A program made the translations under genes and the position numbers. A DNA stretch of 39,220 bases from Candidatus Methylomirabilota bacterium (lineage in GTDB: Bacteria; Methylomirabilota; Methylomirabilia; Rokubacteriales; CSP1-6). Each line of letters starts with the position of its first letter. The stretch's first letter is position 1. Shown here piece after piece: positions 8,549 to 16,841 of this stretch. The DNA is taken from NCBI GenBank assembly GCA_035260325.1, contig DATFVL010000055.1, positions 1 through 39,220 of the forward strand, written 5' to 3'. The notes beneath the pieces are model-generated. The model saw only the letters and a list, made by a program, of their open reading frames with translations. It did no database searches and was not told the origin of the DNA.

Positions 8549-8894
8549 CCTCCGTCGCGCCGGGGCGCTGCTCACGGGGGCGCTCCTCGTGCTCCAGGTC
8601 GGCGGCCCCACCGTGACGTCGCGGGCCGTGGAAAAAATCAACGCGATGAGCCGCGCCCCGGTTCCCACGGTCGCCCCCGTCCGGCCCGCGCGAGCCGATG
8701 CCGTCTGGGTCCCCGACCGCTTCATCCCCGTGCCGGCGGGGGGCCAGGCGCTCGTCCCGGGGCACTGGGAGCGCCGGCTCTCCGAGCACGAGGTCTACGC
8801 CCCGCCGCTGACGGCGATCAACCCGGCCGACGGCAGCCGGACCGTGTACCCGGCGGGCGTGCGGCCGCCGGCGGAGGAGCGCCGCGACCCCTGA
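8541..8894 (+). CDS. small exported protein of unknown function
   Basis: A 117-residue protein I do not recognise by name. The N terminus (RDLRR then a hydrophobic run to about residue 23) looks like a signal peptide. The mature part is rich in Pro and Arg and contains VWVPDRFIPVPAGGQALVPGHWERRLSEHEVYAPPL; the WVP...VPGHWE spacing recalls the W-x-x-G-x-W type repeats of small periplasmic proteins, but that similarity is weak. The ATG lies inside the end of the acyl-CoA synthetase gene (8-base overlap), so translation is likely coupled. Codon bias at third positions is as strong as in neighbours, which supports real coding. No catalytic residues are evident. Confidence 0.65.
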   Translation: MRDLRRAGALLTGALLVLQVGGPTVTSRAVEKINAMSRAPVPTVAPVRPARADAVWVPDRFIPVPAGGQALVPGHWERRLSEHEVYAPPLTAINPADGSRTVYPAGVRPPAEERRDP

Positions 8895-8952
8895 CCGGAC
8901 CGCCCGCCCCGGATGGTATGATCTCCGGCTGATGGCCTTCCTCCGGCGCGCC

Positions 8953-8980
8953 TTGACAGCCCCCGCGCCTTCTCTACACT
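8953..8980 (+). promoter_or_regulatory. sigma-70-like promoter of the sugar ABC operon
   Basis: A perfect TTGACA (8953-8958) is followed after 16 bases by TACACT (8975-8980). The -10 lies 20 bases upstream of the ATG at 9001, and a strong AAGGAGG ribosome site sits between them, so the leader is very short. This is the best promoter match I see in the window. Confidence 0.6.
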
Positions 8981-9000
8981 CCCTCAGCTAAGGAGGAGTC

Positions 9001-10278
9001 ATGGAATCCTTCAACCGTCGCCGTTTCCTCGCCACGACCGGCGGAGGCCTCGCCGGGATCCTGGCGACGCGCATTCCCCCGGCCCGCGGCCAGCAACGCG
9101 AGATCTCGTACCTCTGCTGGAACAATTTCGCCCCGAACTCCGACAAGAAGCTCGCCGAGATCGGCCAGCGCTTCACCAGGGACACGGGGATCAAGCTCCG
9201 GATCGACCACGTCTCGCACATGGGCCCGCAGCAGGCCAAGTACGCCGCCGAGGTCCAGACCCAGGCCGGCCACGATCTGGTCGAGATGCGCATGCACTTC
9301 CCGTGGCTCTACGAGCCCCAGCTCGTCGACGTCTCGGATGTCGTGGGCGAGCTCGAGAAGAAGTACGGCAAGGCGCTCGGCTCGTCGTACGAGGGCGCCC
9401 ACGTCAACGGCGTCTGGCGCGCGGTGCCCCAGTATCACGGCATGTTCGTCGCGACCTATCGGGAGGACCTCTTCAAGCAGGCGGGCCTCAAGGTCCCCGA
9501 CACCTGGGAGGACCTCTACGTCGTCGGCAAGGAGCTGAAGAAGATGGGGCACCCGGTCGGGATCCCCATCAGCCAGAACTACGACTCGATCTCGACCGCG
9601 GGCCCCGTGCTGTGGTCGTTCGGCGGCATGGAGGTGGACAAGGACGGCAAGATGGTTCGCATCAACGCGCCGGCGACCGCGCAGATGATCGAGTGGTACA
9701 GGAAGATGTTCCGGGACTGCATGGAGCCGGAGGTGCTCTCCTGGTCGGACGCGAGCAACAACGAGTCCATCCAGCAGGGCAAGGCCGGCTGGATCCACAA
9801 TCCGGTATCCGCCTACATCGTCGCGAAACAGCGCAAGCTGGTCACCGCCGACGGCATCAACCACCATCGAAGCCTCGCCGGCCCCCACGGCCGTCACGAG
9901 ACCGACACGCCTCGGCACATCGGCATCTGGAAGTTTTCGAAGAACGTCGAAGCCTCCAAGGAATGGATCCGCTACCTCCTCGGCAAGCGCGAGGTCTACG
10001 ACGAGTACATCATGTCGGGCGATGCCTTCAACCTGCCGACCTACGAGAAGCTCCAGGACCATCCGGTGCTGCGCACGGACCCGAAGTACGCCGCGCTGAG
10101 GGGCGAGGGAGTCCAGTACCACACCTACGGCTGGCCGGCGCCGCCCTCGGACAAGGTCCAGCTCATCACCAACACCTACCTGCTGCCCAACATGATCGCC
10201 AAGGCGGTCACGGGCACATCCACGAAGGACGCGATGGCCTGGGCCGAGACCGAGATGAAGAAGATCCTCGCCGGCTAG
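9001..10278 (+). CDS. ABC transporter family-1 extracellular solute-binding protein
   Basis: A 425-residue periplasmic binding protein of the sugar/polyol (MalE/UgpB-like) cluster. The N terminus FNRRRFLATTGGGLAG is a twin-arginine signal with cleavage near ARGQQ (residue 30), so it is probably exported folded through Tat. The mature part begins REISYLCWNNFAP and contains NGVWRAVPQYHGMFVATYREDLF and VPDTWEDLYVVGKELKK, the typical hinge-proximal region of this family. ATG at 9001 has AAGGAGG eight bases upstream. Two permease genes follow. The ligand is likely a carbohydrate or polyol by family, but no residue pattern fixes it. Confidence 0.9.
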   Translation: MESFNRRRFLATTGGGLAGILATRIPPARGQQREISYLCWNNFAPNSDKKLAEIGQRFTRDTGIKLRIDHVSHMGPQQAKYAAEVQTQAGHDLVEMRMHFPWLYEPQLVDVSDVVGELEKKYGKALGSSYEGAHVNGVWRAVPQYHGMFVATYREDLFKQAGLKVPDTWEDLYVVGKELKKMGHPVGIPISQNYDSISTAGPVLWSFGGMEVDKDGKMVRINAPATAQMIEWYRKMFRDCMEPEVLSWSDASNNESIQQGKAGWIHNPVSAYIVAKQRKLVTADGINHHRSLAGPHGRHETDTPRHIGIWKFSKNVEASKEWIRYLLGKREVYDEYIMSGDAFNLPTYEKLQDHPVLRTDPKYAALRGEGVQYHTYGWPAPPSDKVQLITNTYLLPNMIAKAVTGTSTKDAMAWAETEMKKILAG

Positions 10279-10291
10279 AGGCCGAACGCCC

Positions 10292-11233
10292 ATGGCCGTC
10301 AGAGCCAACGAGATCACCGTGCCGCGCGGCCGCCCGGGGGCGGCCGCACGGGTGCGTCAATGGCTCGACGGCGAATCGGTGCTCGGGCCGGTCTTCGTGA
10401 CGCCGGCCCTCCTCCTCCTCCTGCTGCTCGTCGCCTACCCGTTCGTGATGGCGGTCTACTTCGCCATGTCGAACGCGTTCATCGGCCGCCCGAGCCACTG
10501 GGTGGGCCTCCGTAACTTCATCGCGCTGTGGGATAGCGATATCTTCCGCCAGACCTTCCAGAACGCGTTCGTGTTCACGGGCATCTCGGTGGCGTTCAAG
10601 GTGGTGCTGGGCATCACGCTGGCGCTGCTGCTCAACGAGCAGCTCTGGTTCAAGCGGATGATCCGCGGCGCCGTGCTGCTGCCGTGGGTCATCCCCACCG
10701 CGCTCAGCACGCTCGGCTGGTGGTGGATGTTCAACTCGCTCTACAGCGTGGTGAACTGGACCGGCATCGCGATGGGGCTCATGGACCCACCGGGGCCGAA
10801 CTGGCTCGGCCAGAAGTACTACGCCATGGCCGCCGTCATCACGGTGAACGTCTGGCGCGGGCTCCCGTTCTTCGCCATCACGATCCTCGCGGGCCTCGTG
10901 TCGATCCCGCGCGAGCTCTACGAGGCCGCCGAGGCCGACGGCGCGGGGGCGAACGCCCGCTTCTGGCACGTCACCCTGCCCCTGCTGAAGCCGGTGCTGG
11001 CGGTGGTCGTGCTGTTCTCCACCATCTTCACGTTCAGCGACTTCAACATCGTGTACGTGCTGACCCGCGGCGGGCCCATCACCTCCACCCACCTCTTCGC
11101 CACGCTGTCGCGTGTGGTGGGGATCGACACCGGGCGCATCGGCGAGGGCGCGGCGATCTCCCTCTACCTCTTCCCGCTGCTGGTCTTCGTCGTCTGGGCA
11201 CAGCTCCGCTTCGTGCGCAAGCAGGTGTACTGA
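10292..11233 (+). CDS. ABC sugar-type permease, MalF/UgpA family
   Basis: A 313-residue inner-membrane permease with about six hydrophobic helices after a basic N terminus. The first helix starts near residue 35 (VFVTPALLLLLLLVAYPFV). The cytoplasmic EAA loop, which docks the ATPase, is ELYEAAEADGAGANARFWHVTLPLLKP (about residue 209-235), with the conserved EAA...G spacing. It lies 13 bases after the binding-protein gene and overlaps the next permease by one base (TGATG). It would form the membrane channel as a heterodimer with the MalG-like subunit. No ATPase of this importer is encoded beside it. Confidence 0.92.
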   Translation: MAVRANEITVPRGRPGAAARVRQWLDGESVLGPVFVTPALLLLLLLVAYPFVMAVYFAMSNAFIGRPSHWVGLRNFIALWDSDIFRQTFQNAFVFTGISVAFKVVLGITLALLLNEQLWFKRMIRGAVLLPWVIPTALSTLGWWWMFNSLYSVVNWTGIAMGLMDPPGPNWLGQKYYAMAAVITVNVWRGLPFFAITILAGLVSIPRELYEAAEADGAGANARFWHVTLPLLKPVLAVVVLFSTIFTFSDFNIVYVLTRGGPITSTHLFATLSRVVGIDTGRIGEGAAISLYLFPLLVFVVWAQLRFVRKQVY

Positions 11234-12078
11234 TGGCGGTGAGCAAGCGACCGCGGCTCCGGAAGGCGACGCAGCATCTCCTGCTCGTCCCCTTCCTCGT
11301 CTTCGCGCTGTTTCCGTTCTACCACATGACGCTGACCTCGCTGAAGCAGGACCGCGAGCTCTACGACCGGCACGCGGTGCCGCTCATCATCCGCGAAGCG
11401 CCGACGCTCGAGCACTACGGCAAGCTCCTCTGGGAGACGGAGTTCCTCACCTGGACCAAGAACAGCTTGCTCGTGACCGTGCTGGCCACGAGCGTGTCCG
11501 TCGTGATCGGGACCGTCGCGGCCTACGCGCTGGCGCGGCTCAGGTTCTTCGGCGTGGGCCCCTTCGGCACCGGAATCTTCGTGACCTACCTCGTGCCCAC
11601 CACGCTCCTGTTCCTGCCGCTCGCCCAGGTCGTGAACTGGCTGGGGCTGGGTGACTCGAAGTGGGCCCTCGTGCTCACGTACCCGACCTTCCTCGTGCCG
11701 TTCTGCACGTGGCTCCTCATGGGCTACTTCCGCACCGTGCCGAAGGAGGTCGAGGAGTGCGCGATGGTGGACGGCGCCACACGCATCCAGGCGCTGTGGC
11801 GCATCGTGCTGCCCATCGCCATCCCCGGGCTGGTCTGCGCCGTGCTCTTCGCCTTCACGCTGTCGTGGAACGAGTTCATCTACGCCCTCACGTTCACCTC
11901 GTCGTCGGACCAGATCACGGCCAGCGTCGGGGTGACCAGCGAGCTGATCCGGGGCGACATCTATTTCTGGGGCGAGCTGATGGCGGGCGCCATCCTGGGC
12001 TCGGTCCCGATCGTGATCCTCTACGTCTTCTTCCTCGACTACTACGTCTCCGGCCTCACGGCAGGCGCGATCAAGTAG
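11233..12078 (+). CDS. ABC sugar-type permease, MalG/UgpE family
   Basis: A 281-residue permease that partners the MalF-like subunit. Family marks are an N-terminal helix ending FPFYHMTLTSLKQDRELY, the segment TWTKNSLLVTVLATSVSVVIG, and the EAA loop EVEECAMVDGATRIQALWRIVLPIAIPG (about residue 172-199), followed by SWNEFIYALTFT and a C-terminal helix ending YYVSGLTAGAIK, the usual family ending. The EAA box reads ECA here, a common variant. ATG at 11233 overlaps the previous stop. The longer open frame that extends upstream to 10684 in this frame is only an overlap shadow. Confidence 0.92.
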   Translation: MAVSKRPRLRKATQHLLLVPFLVFALFPFYHMTLTSLKQDRELYDRHAVPLIIREAPTLEHYGKLLWETEFLTWTKNSLLVTVLATSVSVVIGTVAAYALARLRFFGVGPFGTGIFVTYLVPTTLLFLPLAQVVNWLGLGDSKWALVLTYPTFLVPFCTWLLMGYFRTVPKEVEECAMVDGATRIQALWRIVLPIAIPGLVCAVLFAFTLSWNEFIYALTFTSSSDQITASVGVTSELIRGDIYFWGELMAGAILGSVPIVILYVFFLDYYVSGLTAGAIK

Positions 12079-12106
12079 GCCCGGAGCGGTCCGCGCGGAG
12101 CCCCCC

Positions 12107-12370
12107 ATGGCGACGGAAGAGAAGGTCGGCGTCGTCACCGACTACTACGCGAAGATCGGTGTGGCCGCGATCACGCTGGCCGACGGCGCGCTCCGGGTCG
12201 GCGATCGCATCCGGATCCACGGCCACACGACCGACCTCACACAGACCGTCGAGTCGCTCCACGTCGAGCACCGGCCGGTGCAGACGGCCGAGCGCGGGAG
12301 CGAGGTCGCGCTGAAGGTCCGCGATCGCGTCCGGAAGCACGACGCGGTCCTCCGCGTCACCGGCGACTGA
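12107..12370 (+). CDS. small translation elongation factor-like (EF-Tu domain 2-like) protein
   Basis: An 87-residue single-domain protein resembling the beta-barrel domain 2 of EF-Tu/EF-1A-type GTPases, without any GTPase domain. Visible pattern: EEKVGVVTDYYAKIGVAAI, GALRVGDRIRIHGHTTDLTQTVESLHVEH and GSEVALKVRDRVRKHDAVLRV. Such stand-alone barrels occur in many genomes as translation elongation factor-like proteins; their function is not established. It begins 28 bases after the MalG-like permease on the same strand and ends 9 bases before the convergent CtaG-like gene. It may simply ride on the transporter transcript. Family resemblance is good, role unknown. Confidence 0.8.
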   Translation: MATEEKVGVVTDYYAKIGVAAITLADGALRVGDRIRIHGHTTDLTQTVESLHVEHRPVQTAERGSEVALKVRDRVRKHDAVLRVTGD

Positions 12371-12378
12371 GCGCGCGC

Positions 12379-13173
12379 CTACACGACGCGCTCGCGCGCG
12401 AGCCCCCAGAGGATCAGCAGGATCGGGAGCAGGTACATGTGGCCGCCGCTCCACATGAGCCCCGCGCCGAGCATCTGGTCCTCCACCGCGCTGATGCCGA
12501 GAGACGGGGCGAGCCGCACGTAGTGCGGGTAGAACGCGCGCTCCGGCACCGCCAGGAGCACCCCGAGCGCCGTGTTCTGCGCCGTCGCGAGGAGCAGGTA
12601 GAGGATCTGGAACCCCGGATGGGGCCGCGGGTGGAGCCGCGGCGCGGGCAGGACGATCGGCCACCAGAAGAAGACGGCCGTCGCGACGAACGACGCGTGC
12701 TCGGCGGCGTGGACCAGCGCGTGCTCCGCCGCCGCGTCGTACAGGACCGGCAGGTGCCAGACCCACACGGTGGCGACGTGGAGGGCGCCGGCCACCGGCA
12801 GGAGCGTGAGCGCCGCCAGCGCGGTCCGGAGCGGCGCGCCCCGCCTGAGGGTGGAGCCCAGCGCGCGCCGGGCGCGCGCCGGCAGCCCCCAGAGCACGAG
12901 CGCGAACGGGTTGCCGAGGACCAGGAGCGGCGCCGCGACGGTGATGAGCAGGAGGTGCTGGGCCATGTGGGCCGAGAACCGCACCTCCGCGAGCTCGTCG
13001 AGGGGCGAGAGGAGCGCGCCGGCGAGCGTCGCGAGGCCGAGCGCGTAGACGGCGAACCGCCAGCCCGGCGGCGCGTGGCCCGCCGCCCGGAGGCGCCACC
13101 AGCCGCGCGCGTACGCGGCCGCCGCGGCGGCGACCATCGAGGCGAGGAGCGCCTTGAGCAGGACCTCGAGCAC
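12379..13173 (-). CDS. ctaG: caa3-type cytochrome c oxidase assembly factor, CtaG-like membrane protein
   Basis: A 264-residue polytopic membrane protein with about seven hydrophobic helices. Conserved features of the Caa3_CtaG family are ALLSPLDELAEVRFSAHMAQHLLLITVAAPLLVLG (about residue 57-92), the histidine-rich loop WVWHLPVLYDAAAEHALVHAAEHASF, and the C-terminal LGAGLMWSGGHMYLLPILLIL. In Bacillus the family is needed for assembly of caa3 oxidase, where the histidines may handle copper. No oxidase subunit lies in this window, so the gene is separated from its usual context. GTG start at 13173; it follows the second amino-acid permease by 15 bases and may be the last gene of that operon. 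Confidence 0.85.
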   Translation of the reverse strand: MLEVLLKALLASMVAAAAAAYARGWWRLRAAGHAPPGWRFAVYALGLATLAGALLSPLDELAEVRFSAHMAQHLLLITVAAPLLVLGNPFALVLWGLPARARRALGSTLRRGAPLRTALAALTLLPVAGALHVATVWVWHLPVLYDAAAEHALVHAAEHASFVATAVFFWWPIVLPAPRLHPRPHPGFQILYLLLATAQNTALGVLLAVPERAFYPHYVRLAPSLGISAVEDQMLGAGLMWSGGHMYLLPILLILWGLARERVV

Positions 13174-13188
13174 CGGGCGTGGCCCCCG

Positions 13189-13860
13189 TCAGGCGGGCCG
13201 CCGCTCGAAGCGCCGGGCGACGACCGACATCGAGTACGTGCAGAGCCAGTACACGACCGCGATGAAGAGGTAGAGCTCGAACGGCTTGATCTCGCGGTTA
13301 TTGACGATCTGCGCGGCCTTCGTGAGGTCCACGTAGCCGATGATCGAGGCGAGCGAGGTGTCCTTGAAGAGGACGATCATCTGCGTGACCAGCGAGGGTA
13401 CCATGTTGCGGATCGCCTGCGGCAGCACCACGTACCGCATCGTCTTCGCGCGGGTGAGCCCCAGCGCCGTGGCGGCCTCGACCTGGCCGCGGGGCACCGA
13501 CTGGATGCCCGCGCGCACGATCTCGCCGAAGTAGGCCGCCTCGAAGATCACGAACGCCGTGAGGGCGACGCCGTACTCCGGGATCGGCACGCGCAGGAGC
13601 TGCGGGATGACGAACCAGATCCAGAAGATCACCATGACGAGCGGCACGCCGCGGAAGAACTCGACGTAGAGCATCGCCGGCACGGCGATCCAGCGCGAGC
13701 GCGCCAGGCGGGCGAGCCCGACGCAGATGCCGAGCGCGAAGCCCAGCACGATCGCCGGGATCGCGAGCCGGAGCGTCCCGCCGGTGAAGCCGCCGAGGCC
13801 CAGGAGCCCCTGGACGACCAGGAACTTGAAGTTGGCGACAACGACCCCGAGGTCGAGCAC
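13189..13860 (-). CDS. polar amino-acid ABC permease (GltK/HisM family), second subunit
   Basis: A 223-residue permease of the His/Glu/Gln type (HEQRO). It shows the N-terminal GTLRLAIPAIVLGFALGICVGLARL helix pair, FFRGVPLVMVIFWIWF, and the ATPase-docking loop SVPRGQVEAATALGLTRAKTMRYVVLPQAIRNMVPSLV (about residue 124-161), then a C-terminal VYWLCTYSMSVVARRFERR typical of the family. GTG start at 13860, three bases after the first permease's TAG. The two permeases would form the channel of the glutamate/aspartate-like importer encoded by this operon. Confidence 0.92.
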   Translation of the reverse strand: MLDLGVVVANFKFLVVQGLLGLGGFTGGTLRLAIPAIVLGFALGICVGLARLARSRWIAVPAMLYVEFFRGVPLVMVIFWIWFVIPQLLRVPIPEYGVALTAFVIFEAAYFGEIVRAGIQSVPRGQVEAATALGLTRAKTMRYVVLPQAIRNMVPSLVTQMIVLFKDTSLASIIGYVDLTKAAQIVNNREIKPFELYLFIAVVYWLCTYSMSVVARRFERRPA

Positions 13861-13863
13861 CGC

Positions 13864-14577
13864 CTAGCCCCCCCGCGCGATGAGGCCCGGGATCGCGAAG
13901 CGCCGCTCCACGCGCGCCATGATCGTGGCGATCCCCACGCAGAGGACGAGGTAGATCAGCGTGCCGGCGGTGAGCGCCTCGATGGCCCGCGCGGTGTACG
14001 TCTCGATCTGGCGCGTCTGGAACGTGAGCTCGGCGACGCTGATCGTCAGCGCGACCGACGAGTTCTTGAGGAGGTTCAGGGATTCGCTGGTCGCCGGCGG
14101 CACGATGAGCCGGAGCGCGATGGGCACGATGACCAGCCGGTACGCCTGGAACGTCGTGAGGCCCATGGCCACGGACGCCTCGAACTGGGTCCGGGGAATC
14201 GACTGGATGCCGGAGCGGATGACCTCCGACATGCGCGCGCCGTGGTAGACGCCGAGCGCGAACATCCCCGCCCAGAACTCGGCGCCGTGGTCGAAGAGCC
14301 ACTCGCGGACCGCCTCGGGCAGGAGCGGCGGCACGCCGAAGTACCAGAAGAACATCCAGACGAGCAGCGGCACGTTGCGGAAGAACTCGACGTAGAACGT
14401 CGCGAGCGTGCGGAGGAGCCGCCACGGGACCGTGCGCATGGCGCCCGAGACGATGCCGAGCAGGGCGGCGAGCAGCCACGCGAGGGCCGACAGCTCGAGC
14501 GTCGTGATCAGGCCCTGGAGCAGCCAGCCGCCCGACTGGCCGCTCCAGAGCACGCTCCACTGGAAGGTGTAGTTCAA
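13864..14577 (-). CDS. polar amino-acid ABC permease (GltJ/HisQ family), first subunit
   Basis: A 237-residue permease with the family pattern LLQGLITTLELSALAWLLAALLG, FYVEFFRNVPLLVWMFFWYFG, and the docking loop SIPRTQFEASVAMGLTTFQAYRLVIVPIALRLIVPP, followed by SESLNLLKNSSVALTISVAELT, a stretch well conserved in GltJ-type permeases. The start read here is TTG at 14577, giving NYTFQWSVLWSG, with GAGG immediately upstream; this unusual start is the only reasonable one because the binding-protein stop at 14588 is just upstream. It lies between the binding protein and the second permease. Confidence 0.9.
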   Translation of the reverse strand: MNYTFQWSVLWSGQSGGWLLQGLITTLELSALAWLLAALLGIVSGAMRTVPWRLLRTLATFYVEFFRNVPLLVWMFFWYFGVPPLLPEAVREWLFDHGAEFWAGMFALGVYHGARMSEVIRSGIQSIPRTQFEASVAMGLTTFQAYRLVIVPIALRLIVPPATSESLNLLKNSSVALTISVAELTFQTRQIETYTARAIEALTAGTLIYLVLCVGIATIMARVERRFAIPGLIARGG

Positions 14578-14587
14578 CCTCGCACGA

Positions 14588-15445
14588 CTACTTCGGGACC
14601 ACCTGCATGATCAGGAATCGCTTGTTCTCGGGCGTCAGCGGGTACGGCGTCTCGCCCCTCGGCCCGAACCACTTGTCGTAGAGCTCGAAGTACTTGCCCG
14701 ACTCGATCAGCTCCATGAGGCCGTTGTTGACGACGGCGCGGAAGTCCGAGTCGTTCTTCCGCATCGCCATGCCGTACGGCTCGTACGAGAAGAAATCGCC
14801 GACCACCTTCCAGTCGTCGGGCTTCGGCGCCTTGGCCCGGAGCCCGTAGAGCTGGATGCCGTCGTTCGTGTAGGCGTCCACCTGCCCCTGCACGAGGGCC
14901 TGGAAGGCCGCCGGCTGGTCCGGGAACTCCTGGAGCTTCGCGGTCGGCACGCGCTCGCGGATGATCTTCGCGTTGGTCGAGCCCTGCTGGGCGGCGATGC
15001 GCCGGGCGGCGATGGACTCGATGCCCTTGATCGGGCTCGACTTCTTGACGAGGAACTGGGCGCCGGTCACGAAGAACGTGAGGCTGAAGTCCACCGAGTC
15101 GCGGCGGGCGCGCGTGTCGGTCATGGTGCCCGCGATGAGGTCCACGGCGTTCGACGTCAGGAGCGGGATCCGCGTGGGCGGCGTGGACTCCTTCTTCTCG
15201 AGCTTGATCGGCTTGCCGAGCTTTTTCGAGAGCGCGGGCAGGATCCCCTGCTCGACGAGGTCGATCGAGAAGCCGACCCACTCGTTGTTCTTGTTGACGA
15301 ACGCGAAGGGCGGCGACGCCGTGCGGGTGCCGATGACCAGGACGCCGCTCTGGTTGACCTTCTCGAGCGTGCCCTCGGCGCGCGCGGGCGCCGCCGCGCC
15401 GAGCCCGAGGGCCAGGGTGAGGACGGGGACGAGCAGTCGCTTCAT
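14588..15445 (-). CDS. amino-acid ABC transporter substrate-binding protein (GltI-like)
   Basis: A 285-residue periplasmic binding protein, family 3. A Sec signal peptide is clear (KRLLVPVLTLALGLGAAAPARAEG, cleavage near residue 23). The mature part starts LEKVNQSGVLVIGTRTASPPFAFVN and has SVDFSLTFFVTGAQFLVKK, QQGSTNAKIIRERVP and DAYTNDGIQLYGLRAK, which resemble glutamate/aspartate binding proteins. ATG at 15445 has GGAGGT five bases upstream, the strongest ribosome site in this operon. It follows the ATPase gene by 12 bases. Ligand glutamate/aspartate is a family-based inference. Confidence 0.9.
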   Translation of the reverse strand: MKRLLVPVLTLALGLGAAAPARAEGTLEKVNQSGVLVIGTRTASPPFAFVNKNNEWVGFSIDLVEQGILPALSKKLGKPIKLEKKESTPPTRIPLLTSNAVDLIAGTMTDTRARRDSVDFSLTFFVTGAQFLVKKSSPIKGIESIAARRIAAQQGSTNAKIIRERVPTAKLQEFPDQPAAFQALVQGQVDAYTNDGIQLYGLRAKAPKPDDWKVVGDFFSYEPYGMAMRKNDSDFRAVVNNGLMELIESGKYFELYDKWFGPRGETPYPLTPENKRFLIMQVVPK

Positions 15446-15457
15446 CGTGACCTCCGT

Positions 15458-16198
<741 letters not shown>

Positions 16199-16235
16199 GC
16201 GCTCGCCCTCGGTCCGGGGACTGGCGACGCCCATT

Positions 16236-16736
16236 CTAGTCAATGATGAGCAGGACGTCGCCCGCGTTCACGGTCTGGCCGGCCCGGACGCGCACCTCGG
16301 CGACGGTGCCCGGCGCGCCGGCGCGGAGCTCGTTCTCCATCTTCATGGCCTCGATGACAAGGAGCGTGTCCCCCGCCGCGACCGTGTCGCCCGGCCGGAC
16401 GGCGACGTGGGTGATCTTGCCGGGCAGCGGCGCGACCAGCGTCTGGTGGGCGCGGCCGCCCGCGGCGCCGCCCCGGGTGCGGATCACGTATCGGGTCTGC
16501 TCCTCGACCCGGATCACGTACGTCTCGTCCCCGACGTCCACGACGCACGCGCCGTCGCGGTCCGTCACGTCGGCGACGTGGGAGACGCCGGCGATCAGCA
16601 GCGAGTAGATGCCCTGCGCGGTGAGCCGCGCGTCGACCTCCCAGACCTCGCCGCCGAGGGTCACCCGGTAGCGCCCGCGCTCGCCGGTGACCTCGACGAT
16701 CTCGACCGCGTCGCCGAGCGTCGCCGCGAATTTCAT
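16236..16736 (-). CDS. biotin carboxyl carrier protein of an acyl-CoA carboxylase
   Basis: A 166-residue protein. The C-terminal 70 residues are a biotinyl domain with the attachment motif IEAMKMEN (biotin on K132), preceded by LVAPLPGKITHVAVRPGDTV. The first 90 residues resemble the linker (BT-like) part seen between biotin carboxylase and carrier domain in fused acetyl/propionyl-CoA carboxylase alpha chains. The protein is therefore the detached C-terminal third of such an alpha chain, working with the AccC-like protein encoded upstream. ATG at 16736 directly follows the TAA of the small ORF at 16737-16841, with no Shine-Dalgarno sequence of its own. No carboxyltransferase gene lies in the window. 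Confidence 0.9.
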   Translation of the reverse strand: MKFAATLGDAVEIVEVTGERGRYRVTLGGEVWEVDARLTAQGIYSLLIAGVSHVADVTDRDGACVVDVGDETYVIRVEEQTRYVIRTRGGAAGGRAHQTLVAPLPGKITHVAVRPGDTVAAGDTLLVIEAMKMENELRAGAPGTVAEVRVRAGQTVNAGDVLLIID

Positions 16737-16841
16737 TTAACGGAGCCGCGAGGCCGGGGGCACTCGGGACGTGCCCTGGGTGAGATGCGTGGCGGCTCCG
16801 TTCCGCACGACGCGGTCCATTCCACTGGAACGATGCTTCAT
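16737..16841 (-). CDS. small ORF inside repeated hairpin element, copy A
   Basis: A 34-codon open frame between accC and the carrier-protein gene. Its ATG overlaps the accC stop (ATGA at 16841-16838), and its TAA abuts the next ATG (TAA-ATG). The peptide has the core [22 protein letters not shown] second small ORF, between sucD and ndk, shares 16 of 21 residues of that core with an identical [12 protein letters not shown]. Two of the aligned codon differences are synonymous and the rest change the residue, so nucleotide data do not prove coding. The frame-exact fit between two genes in both copies is the main support. No known domain; basic and Pro/Ser-rich. It may act as a translational relay instead of a stable protein. 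Confidence 0.45.
   Translation of the reverse strand: MKHRSSGMDRVVRNGAATHLTQGTSRVPPASRLR
16739..16813 (-). repeat. dispersed hairpin repeat, copy A (accC to carrier-protein gap)
   Basis: A 75-base element, about 88% identical by hand alignment to 21628-21703 (eight substitutions and one single-base indel). Outer arms form a perfect 11-bp inverted repeat: AACGGAGCCGC at 16739-16749 with its complement ending at 16803. An inner hairpin pairs GGGCAC with GTGCCC around a seven-base loop (16759-16777). It lies immediately upstream of the carrier-protein start codon, where a ribosome site would normally be. It resembles REP-type palindromes in form but carries a small ORF. Confidence 0.8.

Noticed and set aside
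5708-8725. Extension of the dctP frame upstream as a 1005-residue protein
   Set aside because: The part upstream of 6733 lies antisense to the acyl-CoA synthetase gene and lacks similarity; dctP has a clear signal peptide and ribosome site at 6733.
12439-14610. A 723-codon open frame on the plus strand opposite the CtaG and permease genes
   Set aside because: Composition is Arg/Glu/Asp-rich as expected for the antisense of high-GC genes, while the minus strand encodes clear membrane proteins.
16814-16838. TTCCACTGGAA and CGATG-CTT-CATCG mini-palindromes beside repeat copy A
   Set aside because: They are not present at copy B, so they are not part of the conserved element; short palindromes are expected by chance.
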